DNA from: Methylovirgula ligni
GTDB taxonomy: Bacteria > Pseudomonadota > Alphaproteobacteria > Rhizobiales > Beijerinckiaceae
DNA length: 64,000 bases
Assembly: GCF_004135935.1 (NCBI RefSeq)
Contig: NZ_CP025086.1
Span: forward strand, 186,001 to 250,000
Direction of reading: 5' to 3'
The notes beneath the pieces are model-generated. The model was given only the letters and a program-made list of their open reading frames with translations, did no database searches and was not told the DNA's origin. Below are positions 42,095 to 50,681 of the stretch, piece by piece. Both the position numbers and the translations under genes were made by a program. How positions within the stretch are numbered: position 1 is the first letter of the stretch; each line of letters opens with the position of its first letter.

Positions 42095-42663
42095 GTCGGC
42101 GTTCCCGGCACAGGCGCGAAGCGGAAGACGGCGACCGCCACCGCGCAGGTCCATAAGCCGTTGCTATTGCCTTCGGCCGCCGCGGTGATCGAGGTGCTGT
42201 CGAAGACATGGCCGCTCGTCTCATAGACGCGGCGGCGTTCGTTCCAGGCGGCGTCGGGATCGAAATCGATGCCGAGGGTCGTCGCCAGCATCGTGGCGGC
42301 GAGGTCTTCGGCATAATCGCTGCTCTCCAGTTCCGTCTTTCCGAAGCCGTGATATTCGGAAATATAGCCATAGACGCCGGGATCGGCGGGGCGCGCGATC
42401 CCGACACTCGCATGGACGCGTCGCCCCGGCTCGTTGGTTTCCGCCCGCGCCAGCACGCAAAAGGTGATCTCGCCGGGGTGCAGCGTTTCGATGCCTTCGG
42501 TGGCGGAGATGAGACGGCATCCGGGGGGCACGATCGATGAGACCGAGACAAGATTCTGCTGCTCGATATCGGCATCGCGCAAGGCGAATTCAAAGGCGGT
42601 GAGCTGGTCGCGATGGACGCCCACGCCACGGGTGAGGAAAACGCTGGTCGGGACGGGAAACAT
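42091..42663 (-). CDS. pyruvoyl-dependent arginine decarboxylase
   Basis: A 190-residue proenzyme of the PvlArgDC family. The signature FLTRGVGVHRDQLTAFEFALRDA-like start, the self-cleavage site VSSIVPPGC (between Ser42 and Ser43, which becomes the pyruvoyl group) and the ARAETNEPGR segment are all present. It decarboxylates arginine to agmatine. The start is the ATG at 42663 with GAGG upstream; the extended frame to 42726 has no resemblance. It is translationally coupled to the agmatinase gene, giving a complete arginine-to-putrescine route. This archaeal-type enzyme is less usual in alphaproteobacteria than PLP-dependent SpeA. Confidence 0.9.
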   Translation of the reverse strand: MFPVPTSVFLTRGVGVHRDQLTAFEFALRDADIEQQNLVSVSSIVPPGCRLISATEGIETLHPGEITFCVLARAETNEPGRRVHASVGIARPADPGVYGYISEYHGFGKTELESSDYAEDLAATMLATTLGIDFDPDAAWNERRRVYETSGHVFDSTSITAAAEGNSNGLWTCAVAVAVFRFAPVPGTPT

Positions 42664-42777
42664 CAATAATAGCCTCGGGCGTTCGAGGGATGTGCTTATA
42701 AGCCCTGCGTGCCGAGATTGCGACAAGGGCCCGCCACGGGCGCTATCCCTCTCCCGCTTGTGCGCGGCGCGCGCCCG

Positions 42778-43821
42778 TCACACCCACCCGCTCGCCTTCA
42801 GATCGTCCTTGAGATAGGCGTAGAAGATCGGCGCGGCGACGAGGCCCTTGAGGCCGAACGCCGCCTCCAGCACCAGCATCGCCAGCAGAATCTCCCAGGC
42901 ATGGGCGCGGATTTCCGTGCCGATGATCTGCGCGTTGAAAACATATTCGAGCTTGTGGATCGCGATCAGGAAGGCGAGCGCCAGCCCCGCATCGAGCGCC
43001 GATACGCCGAGCGCAATAAGCACGATGATCGAATTCGAGATGAGATTGCCGATGATCGGCAGAAGGCCGACGACGAAGGTGACGGCGATCATCGTCTTGG
43101 TGAAGGGCAGCGGCCGGCCGATGAGCGGCAGCACGACGCCGAGGAAGATGGCGGTGAGCAGCGTGTTCAGCGCCGAAATCTTGATCTGCGAGAAGACGAC
43201 GCGGTTGAAGGCCGTCCCGACGCGCGTCACCCGCTCCTCGAGACCGCGCGCCAGCGGCCCGTTGGCGGGCGCGGGCGGACTGACGGCGACGAGCGCGCCG
43301 ACGATCATGCCGAAAAGAATGTGGATGATGAGCGCGCCCGCGCCGCGGCCGAGAACCGTCAGATGCGCCGCATTGCCGCGCAGCGCGCCGCCGGCCGCCC
43401 GGCGCCATTCATCGAGGCTTGTCGGCACATAATCCTGCAGCCCCGCCGGCAGATAAGCCTTCGCGTTGCTGACGACCTCGGCCATGCGCTGCAGCAGCCG
43501 GCCGAGATTGTCCTGATCGTTCGACATGAAGGAAACGAGCGCGATGATGCCAAACGTGAGCCCCGCGATAACGATGACGGCGATGGCCAGCGCCAGGACG
43601 ATTCGCGCAACGCCCGGGAGGACGCCGATTCTCCCCAATCGCCGGACGCCGAACTCGATAAGGAAATAGATGAAGAAGCCGGCGAGAAAGGCCGAGAGAA
43701 GGCCAAGCCAGAGGATGGCGAGGAGCCCAAGGAGCACGAGCCCCTGCGCCACAAGGTCGGCCCCGCCCGGACTCGGGGCGGCCACATTCCTAGGAGAAGT
43801 ACCCTGCGGGGTCGCATCCAT
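42778..43821 (-). CDS. AI-2E/PerM family membrane transporter
   Basis: A 347-residue membrane protein of the AI-2 exporter/PerM family. About seven or eight hydrophobic segments are visible, beginning with ADLVAQGLVLLGLLAILWLGLL. Family-typical segments are FNRVVFSQIKISALNTLLTAIFLGVVLPL and VVGLLPIIGNLISNSIIVLIAL. The transported substrate is unknown. Its start is 98 bases from the divergent GST gene. Confidence 0.88.
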   Translation of the reverse strand: MDATPQGTSPRNVAAPSPGGADLVAQGLVLLGLLAILWLGLLSAFLAGFFIYFLIEFGVRRLGRIGVLPGVARIVLALAIAVIVIAGLTFGIIALVSFMSNDQDNLGRLLQRMAEVVSNAKAYLPAGLQDYVPTSLDEWRRAAGGALRGNAAHLTVLGRGAGALIIHILFGMIVGALVAVSPPAPANGPLARGLEERVTRVGTAFNRVVFSQIKISALNTLLTAIFLGVVLPLIGRPLPFTKTMIAVTFVVGLLPIIGNLISNSIIVLIALGVSALDAGLALAFLIAIHKLEYVFNAQIIGTEIRAHAWEILLAMLVLEAAFGLKGLVAAPIFYAYLKDDLKASGWV

Positions 43822-43919
43822 GATGCCGGTCCATATCCCTTGCGGCTACAGTAAATTATCCCTACTCAAACATCCGCCGCCAGCCTACACCGGCCGCGCT
43901 TTGGTTTCCCCACCCGCTT

Positions 43920-44612
43920 ATGCCCCAGCTTTATCATCATCCGCTCGACCCCCAATCGCGTTTCGTCCGTCTCGCCCTCGCCGAATATGGCGTCGAGCCC
44001 GAATTGATCGAGGAAAAGGTCTTCGAGCGGCGGCGGGATTTCCTGCTGCTCGATCCGGCGGGCGAGACGCCCGTGCTGGTCACGGATCATGATTTCACCG
44101 TCCCTGGCGCGACGGTGATCGCCGAATATCTCGACGAGAGCCTGGGCGAGACGCTGGGCGAGAACCGGCTGTTGCCCGAGACGCCCGAAGCACGGGTCGA
44201 AGTGCGCCGGCTTGTTAACTGGTTCGCGCAAAAATTCTACGGCGAAGTCTCGAATTGGCTGGTGACGGAAAAGGTCTATAAGCGCTTCATGCCGGCCGAG
44301 GCGGGCGGCGGCGCGCCGGACATGGACGTGGTGCGCGCGGCGCGCGCCAATATCCGCTATCATCTGCGCTATATCGGCTATCTCACGGCGCAGCGGAACT
44401 GGCTCGCCGGCGACAGGCTGAGCTATGCCGATCTGGCCGCCGCGGCGCATATCTCCGTCGCGGATTTTCTGGGCGACGTGCCATGGGACGAGGACGAAAC
44501 GGCGAAGCTTTGGTACGCGCGGGTGAAATCGCGCAAGAGCTTCCGCGCGCTGCTCGCCGACCGCGTGCCGGGCATCAGCCCGCCGCCGGTCTACGCGGAC
44601 CTCGACTTCTGA
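43920..44612 (+). CDS. glutathione S-transferase family protein
   Basis: A 230-residue protein with a thioredoxin-fold N-terminal domain ([21 protein letters not shown] and TPVLV with the cis-proline) and an all-helical C-terminal domain ([18 protein letters not shown]). Such GSTs are often found next to queG in alphaproteobacteria, as here. The queG reading frame begins inside or at the end of this gene. Substrate unknown. Confidence 0.88.
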   Translation: MPQLYHHPLDPQSRFVRLALAEYGVEPELIEEKVFERRRDFLLLDPAGETPVLVTDHDFTVPGATVIAEYLDESLGETLGENRLLPETPEARVEVRRLVNWFAQKFYGEVSNWLVTEKVYKRFMPAEAGGGAPDMDVVRAARANIRYHLRYIGYLTAQRNWLAGDRLSYADLAAAAHISVADFLGDVPWDEDETAKLWYARVKSRKSFRALLADRVPGISPPPVYADLDF

Positions 44613-45748
44613 CGCGCGATTTCAAGCCCGCGCTTGTCGCCAAGGCGAAGAGCCTCGGATTCGATCTCTGCCGCGTCACCAGCCCCGACGCCACGCCGGA
44701 AACGGCCGCGCGGCTCAACGCCTGGCTCGCGGCGGGATATGCCGGCGATATGGATTACATCGCGGAGACGTCAGTGCGCCGCGCCTCCCCGCGCGCGCTG
44801 TGGCCGGACGTCCGCAGCGTCGTCATGCTCGGCACCAATTACGCGCCGGAGGGCGACCCGCTGGCGACGCTCGCGCAAAAGGATCGCGGCAACATCTCCG
44901 TCTATGCGCGCCATCGCGATTATCACGATCTCATCAAGGGCCGGCTGAAGCAGCTCGGCAGCTGGCTCGCGGCGCTGGCGCCCAGCACAGAACTCAAGGT
45001 TTTCGTCGACACGGCGCCGGTGATGGAAAAGCCGCTCGCCCAGGCCGCCGGGCTCGGCTGGCAGGGCAAGCACACCAATCTCGTCTCGCGCGAGGCGGGC
45101 TCCTGGCTGTTTCTCGGCGCGCTCTTCACCGATCTCGCGATCGAGCCCGATGTGGCGGAGACGGACCATTGCGGCCAATGCCGCGCCTGCCTCGATGCCT
45201 GCCCGACCAATGCCTTTCCGCAGCCCTATCTGCTCGATGCGCGGCGCTGCATCTCCTATCTCACCATTGAGCATAAGGGCCATATCCCCGCGCCTGTGCG
45301 CGCGGCGATCGGCAACCGCATCTATGGCTGCGACGATTGCCTCGCGGCCTGCCCGTGGAACAAATTCGCGCAAGCCTCGCGCGAAGCCAAATTGCAGGCG
45401 CGCGCCGATCTCGTCGCGCCACGGCTTTCTGATCTGCTCATACTCGATGATGCGGGCTTTCGCGCGCACTTCTCCGGGAGCCCGGTGAAGCGCATCGGCA
45501 GCGCACGCTTTGCCCGCAATCTGCTCGTCGCCGCCGGCAATTCCGGCGATCTGTCGCTCCTGCCGCTTGTGGAATTGCGGCTGGACGATCCCTCGCCGCT
45601 GGTGCGGGCGATGGCCGTCTGGGCGCTCTGGCGTCTCGCGCCGCAGAGCGCCGCGGCGCTGGCCGCGCGCCATCGCGCCCGCGAGGATGATGCGGATGTT
45701 CTCGCCGAATGGGGTCGCATCGAAGCGCCTGTCGAGGTCATGCAATGA
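44483..45748 (+). CDS. queG: epoxyqueuosine reductase QueG
   Basis: Iron-sulfur and cobalamin enzyme for the last step of queuosine synthesis in tRNA. Cluster motifs are [12 protein letters not shown] and [11 protein letters not shown], and a HEAT-like repeat region is at the C-terminus. The real protein seems to begin at about [13 protein letters not shown]. The only standard in-frame start (ATG 44483) adds about 42 residues read from inside the GST gene. A CTG at 44609 overlapping the GST stop (CTGA) would give a 379-residue protein, the normal size, so the true start is uncertain. Confidence 0.9.
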   Translation: MGRGRNGEALVRAGEIAQELPRAARRPRAGHQPAAGLRGPRLLTRDFKPALVAKAKSLGFDLCRVTSPDATPETAARLNAWLAAGYAGDMDYIAETSVRRASPRALWPDVRSVVMLGTNYAPEGDPLATLAQKDRGNISVYARHRDYHDLIKGRLKQLGSWLAALAPSTELKVFVDTAPVMEKPLAQAAGLGWQGKHTNLVSREAGSWLFLGALFTDLAIEPDVAETDHCGQCRACLDACPTNAFPQPYLLDARRCISYLTIEHKGHIPAPVRAAIGNRIYGCDDCLAACPWNKFAQASREAKLQARADLVAPRLSDLLILDDAGFRAHFSGSPVKRIGSARFARNLLVAAGNSGDLSLLPLVELRLDDPSPLVRAMAVWALWRLAPQSAAALAARHRAREDDADVLAEWGRIEAPVEVMQ

Positions 45749-46620
45749 ACCTGTTCTGTTTCGGTCTCGGCTATAGCGCGCAGCATTTCATCAAAGCTTA
45801 TGGCGAAGCGTTCGATACGATCGCCGGCACGGCGCGCAGCCATTATGCCGTCGAGCAGATCGGCGTGCCGCGCCTTGCGGGCTATATGTTCGACGCCGAA
45901 CGCGCCGATGCGGAAATTCCCGCGGCTTTGGCGCGCGCCGACGTGCTGCTCGTCTCCATCCCGCCCGACGCTTCCGTCGATCCGGCGCTCGGCAAATTCG
46001 GCCGCGTGCTGTCGCAATTGCCGCAACGGCTCAAGATCGTCTATCTCTCGACCATCGGCGTCTATGGCGACCGCGCAGGCGAATGGGTCGACGAGACTCG
46101 TGTGCCGGTGCCGAAACAGCCGCGCTCCATTGCCCGGCTGCGCGCCGAAAAAGCCTGGCAGGCGCTCGCCCGCGACAATCGCAAGTCGATCCAGATCCTG
46201 CGTCTTGCCGGTATCTACGGCCCCGGCCGCAATGCGCTCTTGCAATTGAAGAGCGGCACGGCGCAGCGCATCATCAAACCGGATCAGGTCTTCAACCGAA
46301 TCCATGTCGCCGACATCGGCACGTCCATCGCCGCGGCGCTCGCCTATGACGGCGACAGCGATGTCTGGAACGTCTCCGACGACGAGCCGGCCCCGCCGCA
46401 GGACGTCATCGCTTATGCCGCAAAATTGATGGGCGTCGCGCCGCCGCCGGAGGAAGATTTCGCCACCGCCCCCTTGAGCCCGATGGCGCGCAGCTTTTAT
46501 GAGGAGAACAAGCGCGCGGCGAACGGCAAGCTGAAAGAAGGGCTTGGCGTCGAGCTCGCGTATCCGACGTACCGCGAGGGCCTCAAGGCACTTTGGGACG
46601 CTGGCGAAGGACGAGGCTGA
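45745..46620 (+). CDS. SDR/epimerase-type NAD(P)-dependent protein (YeeZ-like)
   Basis: A 291-residue Rossmann-fold protein of the atypical SDR type. The N-terminal [16 protein letters not shown] is a nucleotide-binding loop of GxGYxG style, and [18 protein letters not shown] has the epimerase-type STxGVYG. RVHVADIG-like text ([15 protein letters not shown]) supports the assignment. The ATG overlaps the queG stop (ATGA). Substrate unknown. Confidence 0.83.
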   Translation: MNLFCFGLGYSAQHFIKAYGEAFDTIAGTARSHYAVEQIGVPRLAGYMFDAERADAEIPAALARADVLLVSIPPDASVDPALGKFGRVLSQLPQRLKIVYLSTIGVYGDRAGEWVDETRVPVPKQPRSIARLRAEKAWQALARDNRKSIQILRLAGIYGPGRNALLQLKSGTAQRIIKPDQVFNRIHVADIGTSIAAALAYDGDSDVWNVSDDEPAPPQDVIAYAAKLMGVAPPPEEDFATAPLSPMARSFYEENKRAANGKLKEGLGVELAYPTYREGLKALWDAGEGRG

Positions 46621-46622
46621 AT

Positions 46623-47324
46623 ATGATCGATCTCTATTATTGGACGACGCCGAACGGCCACAAGATCACGATGTTTCTTGAAGAGGCACAGCTTCCTTAC
46701 GAGATCCATCCGGTGAACATCGGCAAGGGAGAACAATTCAAGCCCGAGTTCCTTGCCATCGCGCCGAACAATCGCATTCCCGCTATCGTGGACCGCGCGC
46801 CGAAGGACGGCGGGGCGGCAATCTCGATCTTCGAATCGGGCGCGATCCTTCTCTATCTCGCCGAGAAGACCGGCAAGTTCATCGGCTCCGATTTCCGCAA
46901 GCGGGTCGCGACACTCGAATGGCTGTTCTGGCAGATGGGCGGCCTTGGCCCCATGGCCGGGCAGACGCATCATTTCCGCAATTATGCGCCGGAAAAAATT
47001 CCTTATGCGATCGATCGCTATGTGAATGAGACGAACCGGCTCTACGGCGTGATGAACAAGCGCCTCGCTAGCCACGAATTTCTGGCCGACGATTATTCGA
47101 TCGCCGACATGGCCGCCTATCCCTGGATCGTGCCCTACCAGGCGCAGGGCCAGAACCTCGACGATTTCCCGCATCTGAAGCGCTGGTTCGAAGCGATCAA
47201 GGCGCGCCCGGCGACAATCGCGGCCTATGCCAAAGCGAAGGATGTGAACCCCACGCCTCCGCCCGCATTCGACGCTGAGGCCCGCAAACATCTCTTCGGC
47301 AAGACGGCGGCAAACACCGCCTGA
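46623..47324 (+). CDS. glutathione transferase, YfcG/YghU (Nu) class
   Basis: A 233-residue GST. The N-terminal TTPNGHKITMFLEEAQLPYEI, then KPEFLAIAPNNRIPAIVD, are typical of the Nu class, which uses Thr/Asn instead of a catalytic Tyr or Ser and has disulfide reductase activity. The helical domain (LEWLFWQMGGLGPMAGQ, DDYSIADMAAYPW) is complete. The start is the ATG at 46623, two bases after the stop of the preceding gene; an in-frame start at 46593 would overlap it. Confidence 0.92.
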   Translation: MIDLYYWTTPNGHKITMFLEEAQLPYEIHPVNIGKGEQFKPEFLAIAPNNRIPAIVDRAPKDGGAAISIFESGAILLYLAEKTGKFIGSDFRKRVATLEWLFWQMGGLGPMAGQTHHFRNYAPEKIPYAIDRYVNETNRLYGVMNKRLASHEFLADDYSIADMAAYPWIVPYQAQGQNLDDFPHLKRWFEAIKARPATIAAYAKAKDVNPTPPPAFDAEARKHLFGKTAANTA

Positions 47325-47338
47325 GGCGTGGTTCACAC

Positions 47339-47364
47339 GCAACAGGCCGGCGCGAATCCGCGAA
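47339..47364 (+). promoter_or_regulatory. possible sigma-F-like promoter of the DUF2946 gene
   Basis: GCAACA at 47339-47344 and CGAA at 47361-47364 are separated by 16 bases, the same spacing as in front of bufA2. The -35-like box has two mismatches to GTAACC and one to the bufA2 version, and the spacers of both begin with a similar GGCCGG stretch. It lies 62 bases before the GTG start of the DUF2946 gene, almost the same distance as at bufA2. A two-mismatch match by chance in this interval is not rare, so confidence is low. Confidence 0.35.
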
Positions 47365-47426
47365 ATTGTGATGACGGCTTGTCGCCGCGCGCGGGAGTCG
47401 CGTAAGATCGGCCCAGGGGAGACAAA

Positions 47427-47849
47427 GTGCTGGGCCGTATTGCCGATACAATGACCGCACTTGGCGGTCGCCTTCGCGCGAAGGCGGCGGCGGGTCGTCA
47501 ATTTGTCGCCGGTCTGGCCATTCTCGGGCTTTACCTGCAACTCGCCGCCGGGGCGTTCTGCACGGCGGGTCTTCCGTCGAGCGGAAACTTTGGCAGCTTC
47601 CCGATTTGCCATACGGCATCGGGCGATCAAGGCTCAGTGCCCAAGCCGGACCGTGCGCCGCAGCAACAGCAACAATCCTGCGCCTTCTGCGCGCTGCATT
47701 GCCACCTCGCGGTCATTTTGCCGCCGGCGCTTCCCATTGTCGCGCTCATCGCCGGTGCGTGGGCGGCGCAGCTCGCGCGAGCAACGGCGCAGCCGCGTCT
47801 CTATTTCGCCATCGCGGCACAGCCGCGCGGCCCTCCACACCTCAGCTAG
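47427..47849 (+). CDS. DUF2946-type Cys/His-rich membrane-associated protein
   Basis: A 140-residue protein. Hydrophobic segments lie at about residues 26-45 and 96-118. Metal-binding type residues cluster between them: Cys61-His62 and the CAFCALHCH motif with Cys85, Cys88, His91, Cys92 and His93. This layout and the final AQPRGPPHLS match DUF2946 proteins, which are often found with copper genes. The start is a GTG with AGGGGAG 5 bases upstream; an ATG at 47451 is possible. It leads a plus-strand series that includes copC and copD. Confidence 0.7.
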   Translation: MLGRIADTMTALGGRLRAKAAAGRQFVAGLAILGLYLQLAAGAFCTAGLPSSGNFGSFPICHTASGDQGSVPKPDRAPQQQQQSCAFCALHCHLAVILPPALPIVALIAGAWAAQLARATAQPRLYFAIAAQPRGPPHLS

Positions 47850-47973
47850 AAGACGCCGGCGTTAGGCGCCGGTAGGCATTTTCCAAGCCGGTTGCCGTTC
47901 CCCGCGCGATGTCGCATCGCTGCGGTCAAGGGCTGAAGGCGCCGGCACGTTCTTCTCCGTTGAGGATTCTCCA

Positions 47974-48933
47974 ATGATTCGACACTTCACCTGCGCGAGC
48001 GCCGCAGCGGCTCTCCTGCTCGCCGCGAACCCGCTCTACGCGCACACCATCGTCGGAAACCGCGTCTTCCCGGCGACGCTCACGATCGACGATCCGGGCG
48101 TCAACGACGAATTGGCGCTGCCGGCATTCTCCTACTTGCAGGCGGCAAACCCCGACGGCACACCGGGCACGACCTCCTATTCGCTGGCATGGGAATACGC
48201 CAAGACGATCACACCCGATTTCGGCATTTCCATCGGCTCGGACGGTTATACTTGGCAGCGCAATCCGCAGGCCGAAGGTTGGTCGAACATCGAAACCGAA
48301 GCGAAGTTCGCCTTCTATCAGGACCCCGGGCACGAGTTCATCATGTCGGCGGCGGTCTCTGCCGAGATCGGCAATACCGGAAGCCCGCAAAGCGCGTCGC
48401 TCCCCTCCGATCCCTTCTCGACGATCACGCCGAAATTCTTCATCGGCAAAGGCTTCGGCGATGCCTCGGCGGATTGGGCGCGGCCCTTCGCCGTGACCGG
48501 CGAGGTCGACTATTCGATCCCGACTGTCACCATCAATTCCGACGGCAGCTACAACCCGACGATGCTCACCTATGGCGCATCGTTGCAATACAGCCTGCTC
48601 TACGAGAACTCCTTCGTGCATCAACTGCCGGATGTCTTCAATCGGCTGATCCCGGCGTTCGAGGGCATTTTCAGCACGCCCGTCGCCAATCAGGGGCCGG
48701 TAATCCCCGGCGAATTCTCGCCCTACGAGACGACCGGCGTCGTCGGCCCCTCGCTCTACTATATCGGCCAATATTTCGAGATCGGCGTCATGGCGCAGGT
48801 TCCGATCAACCGCGCGAGCGGCGACCATGTCGGCGCGCTCGCCGTTCTCGACATCTTTCTCGATGATGTGGCCCCGACCAGCTTAGGCAAGCCGCTCTTC
48901 GGCGCGCCCCTCTCTCCCCTCGCCAGATATTGA
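47974..48933 (+). CDS. exported, probably outer-membrane beta-barrel protein in a copper locus
   Basis: A 319-residue protein with a signal peptide (ASAAAALLLAANPLYA). The mature part alternates short amphipathic stretches (YSLAWEYAKTITPDFGISIGSDGY, KFAFYQDPGHEFIMSAAVSAEI, PTMLTYGASLQYSLLYENSF) as in outer-membrane barrels or transporter-like proteins. The mature N-terminus starts with HTIVGNRVFPATLTIDDPGVNDE. It ends 7 bases before copC. I do not recognise a named family; position suggests a metal-linked role. Confidence 0.6.
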   Translation: MIRHFTCASAAAALLLAANPLYAHTIVGNRVFPATLTIDDPGVNDELALPAFSYLQAANPDGTPGTTSYSLAWEYAKTITPDFGISIGSDGYTWQRNPQAEGWSNIETEAKFAFYQDPGHEFIMSAAVSAEIGNTGSPQSASLPSDPFSTITPKFFIGKGFGDASADWARPFAVTGEVDYSIPTVTINSDGSYNPTMLTYGASLQYSLLYENSFVHQLPDVFNRLIPAFEGIFSTPVANQGPVIPGEFSPYETTGVVGPSLYYIGQYFEIGVMAQVPINRASGDHVGALAVLDIFLDDVAPTSLGKPLFGAPLSPLARY

Positions 48934-48940
48934 GGCTTAC

Positions 48941-49306
48941 ATGAAACACGCTTCTTTGCTCATCGCCGCCACCGGCCTCGCCAGTTTTCTGGTGAGTACG
49001 CAGGCCTTCGCACACGCCTTTCTCAATCATGCCGAGCCCGGCGTTGGCACAATTGTCAACGCCTCGCCTCCCGAACTGCAACTGACCTTTACGGAAGACA
49101 TTGTCGCCGCGTTCTCGGGCGCGAGTGCCGTGACGGCAGGCGGCGCGCCGGTGCCGACCGGGAAGGCCGTCGTCGGCCCGGCGAACACGCTGCATCTGCG
49201 CCTCGCCCACGCGCTCAAGCCCGGCACTTATGTCGTGAGCTGGCATGTGGTCTCGGTCGACACGCATCACACGCAAGGCACGTATAAATTCACCATAGCC
49301 CCGTAA
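48941..49306 (+). CDS. copC: copper resistance protein CopC
   Basis: A 121-residue periplasmic beta-sandwich copper-binding protein. The signal peptide ends AFA, leaving His25 as the mature N-terminus. His25, His102, Asp107 and His109 match the Cu(II) site of one-site CopC proteins (N-terminal His, Asp and His). No Met-rich Cu(I) loop is visible. The copD gene follows after 55 bases that contain a strong hairpin. Confidence 0.92.
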   Translation: MKHASLLIAATGLASFLVSTQAFAHAFLNHAEPGVGTIVNASPPELQLTFTEDIVAAFSGASAVTAGGAPVPTGKAVVGPANTLHLRLAHALKPGTYVVSWHVVSVDTHHTQGTYKFTIAP

Positions 49307-49311
49307 ACGGA

Positions 49312-49335
49312 GGAGCCCCGCCAGCGCGGGGCTCC
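49312..49335 (+). terminator. 10-bp hairpin between copC and copD
   Basis: GGAGCCCCGC at 49312-49321 pairs exactly with 49326-49335 around a CAGC loop, starting 5 bases after the copC stop. There is no U-run, so it may be a partial terminator or an mRNA stabiliser that sets more CopC than CopD. Confidence 0.55.
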
Positions 49336-49361
49336 CGCCACTTCGAATTCGTGCCGAACCC

Positions 49362-50264
49362 ATGACGATCTTGCAAATTCTGGTCGCCGCGCGCTGGGTT
49401 CACTTCACCGCGCTCTTTGCGCTTTTCGGCTGTCCGCTGTCGTTCCTGCTGACGCGCGGCACAGGGGCGGCCGAGGCGGAGCGAATTTTCCGCGCCACGA
49501 ATCGACTGCTGCAAATCGCGGCGGTGATAGCGGCCCTTTCCGGCGTTATCTGGATCGCCGCGCTCATCGCCAATATGGCGGGAAGTTTCACTGATGCCAC
49601 AACGCGCGACACGCTCAACGCCTTCTTTTTCGAGACGCAGTTCGGCCCCGTTGTCATCGCCCGCCTGATTCTGCTGGCCGCCGCCTTGCTCGCCATCGCG
49701 CTGCCGCGGCGCATCCGCTTTGGCGTCTGGCTCTTCATCGGCGCGGGCCTCATCATCGATCAAGCCTGGCTCGGCCATGCCACCAATGGCGGTGCCGGTC
49801 TTTTCGGCGCGGCCATGATCGTGATCTATGCGGCCCATGTCCTCGCCGGGGCGGCCTGGGTCGGCGGGTTGCCGGTCCTGTGTCTCGTGCTCACGCGGCG
49901 CGACCCGGCGCGCGGGCCACGCGAGATCGTCATAATCCTGTCGCGCTATTCGGTGCTGGCGACAGGCGCCGTGACGCTGATTATCGCGAGCGGCATAGCC
50001 AATGCCTTGTTTCGCGTGCAGGGCCATTTGGCGCGGCTCGTCGCCACAGACTATGGCGAGATCCTGCTCGTCAAGCTCCTGCTCGTCGGCATCATGCTCG
50101 CCTTCGCCGTCTACAACCGCTTCATCGCGCTGCCGCGGCTTGAGACGGCCCGACAAACGCCCGTTTTCACCGGTCTTTCTCGCAGCATCGGCGTCGAACT
50201 CGCGCTCGGCGTGCTGGTGATTGGCGCCGCTGCGCTTCTGGGCGTCACGCCACCGCCCGCATAG
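49362..50264 (+). CDS. copD: copper resistance membrane protein CopD
   Basis: A 300-residue polytopic protein with about eight hydrophobic helices. Family features are the early RWVHFTALFALFGCPL helix, the DQAWLGHATNGG segment and the AAHVLAGAAWVGGLPVL helix with conserved histidines. CopD with CopC is thought to move copper from the periplasm to the cytoplasm. It is preceded by copC and followed by an unrelated PHA-system gene. Confidence 0.9.
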   Translation: MTILQILVAARWVHFTALFALFGCPLSFLLTRGTGAAEAERIFRATNRLLQIAAVIAALSGVIWIAALIANMAGSFTDATTRDTLNAFFFETQFGPVVIARLILLAAALLAIALPRRIRFGVWLFIGAGLIIDQAWLGHATNGGAGLFGAAMIVIYAAHVLAGAAWVGGLPVLCLVLTRRDPARGPREIVIILSRYSVLATGAVTLIIASGIANALFRVQGHLARLVATDYGEILLVKLLLVGIMLAFAVYNRFIALPRLETARQTPVFTGLSRSIGVELALGVLVIGAAALLGVTPPPA

Positions 50265-50329
50265 CATGGCTTGCGTTTTGCGCGCCGCCAGTGCCAGTCT
50301 TACGCTGGTATCGAATGCGGAAGGGTCCC

Positions 50330-50659
50330 ATGGCCAAGTCGATTGTCGTTTCCGTGCCGCACAACCTCAGCGTCGACGAGGCGCGGCGGCGTGTTGCCAT
50401 CGAGATCGATCAGCTCAGGAACGAATACATCAACAAATTCGCGCATTCCGAGATCGTCTGGGCGGCCGATAGCGCGAACATTCGCGTCTTCGCCCTGGCG
50501 CAGGAGATCAAGGGCCGCATCGATGTGCTTGCCGACAGCGTGCGCATCGAAATCGTCCTGCCGTGGCTTTTGGCCAAGCTCGCCGCGCCGCTGCAGGAAA
50601 AGCTGGCCGCGACGACGCGAGAAACGCTCGCGCTCAGCGATCGCTCGAAGAAATCCTGA
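50330..50659 (+). CDS. polyhydroxyalkanoic acid system family protein
   Basis: A 109-residue protein matching the PHA granule-region family (VSVPHNLSVDEARRRVAIEI at the start, ADSVRIEIVLPWLLAKLAAPLQ near the end). Its function is not well defined, but the family is named for its link with polyhydroxyalkanoate loci. The start is the ATG at 50330 with AAGGG just upstream; a longer frame from 50291 has no resemblance. It fits with the phasin at 12.9 kb. Confidence 0.8.
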   Translation: MAKSIVVSVPHNLSVDEARRRVAIEIDQLRNEYINKFAHSEIVWAADSANIRVFALAQEIKGRIDVLADSVRIEIVLPWLLAKLAAPLQEKLAATTRETLALSDRSKKS

Positions 50660-50681
50660 CCCTCGCCGCGAAGATCGCATC

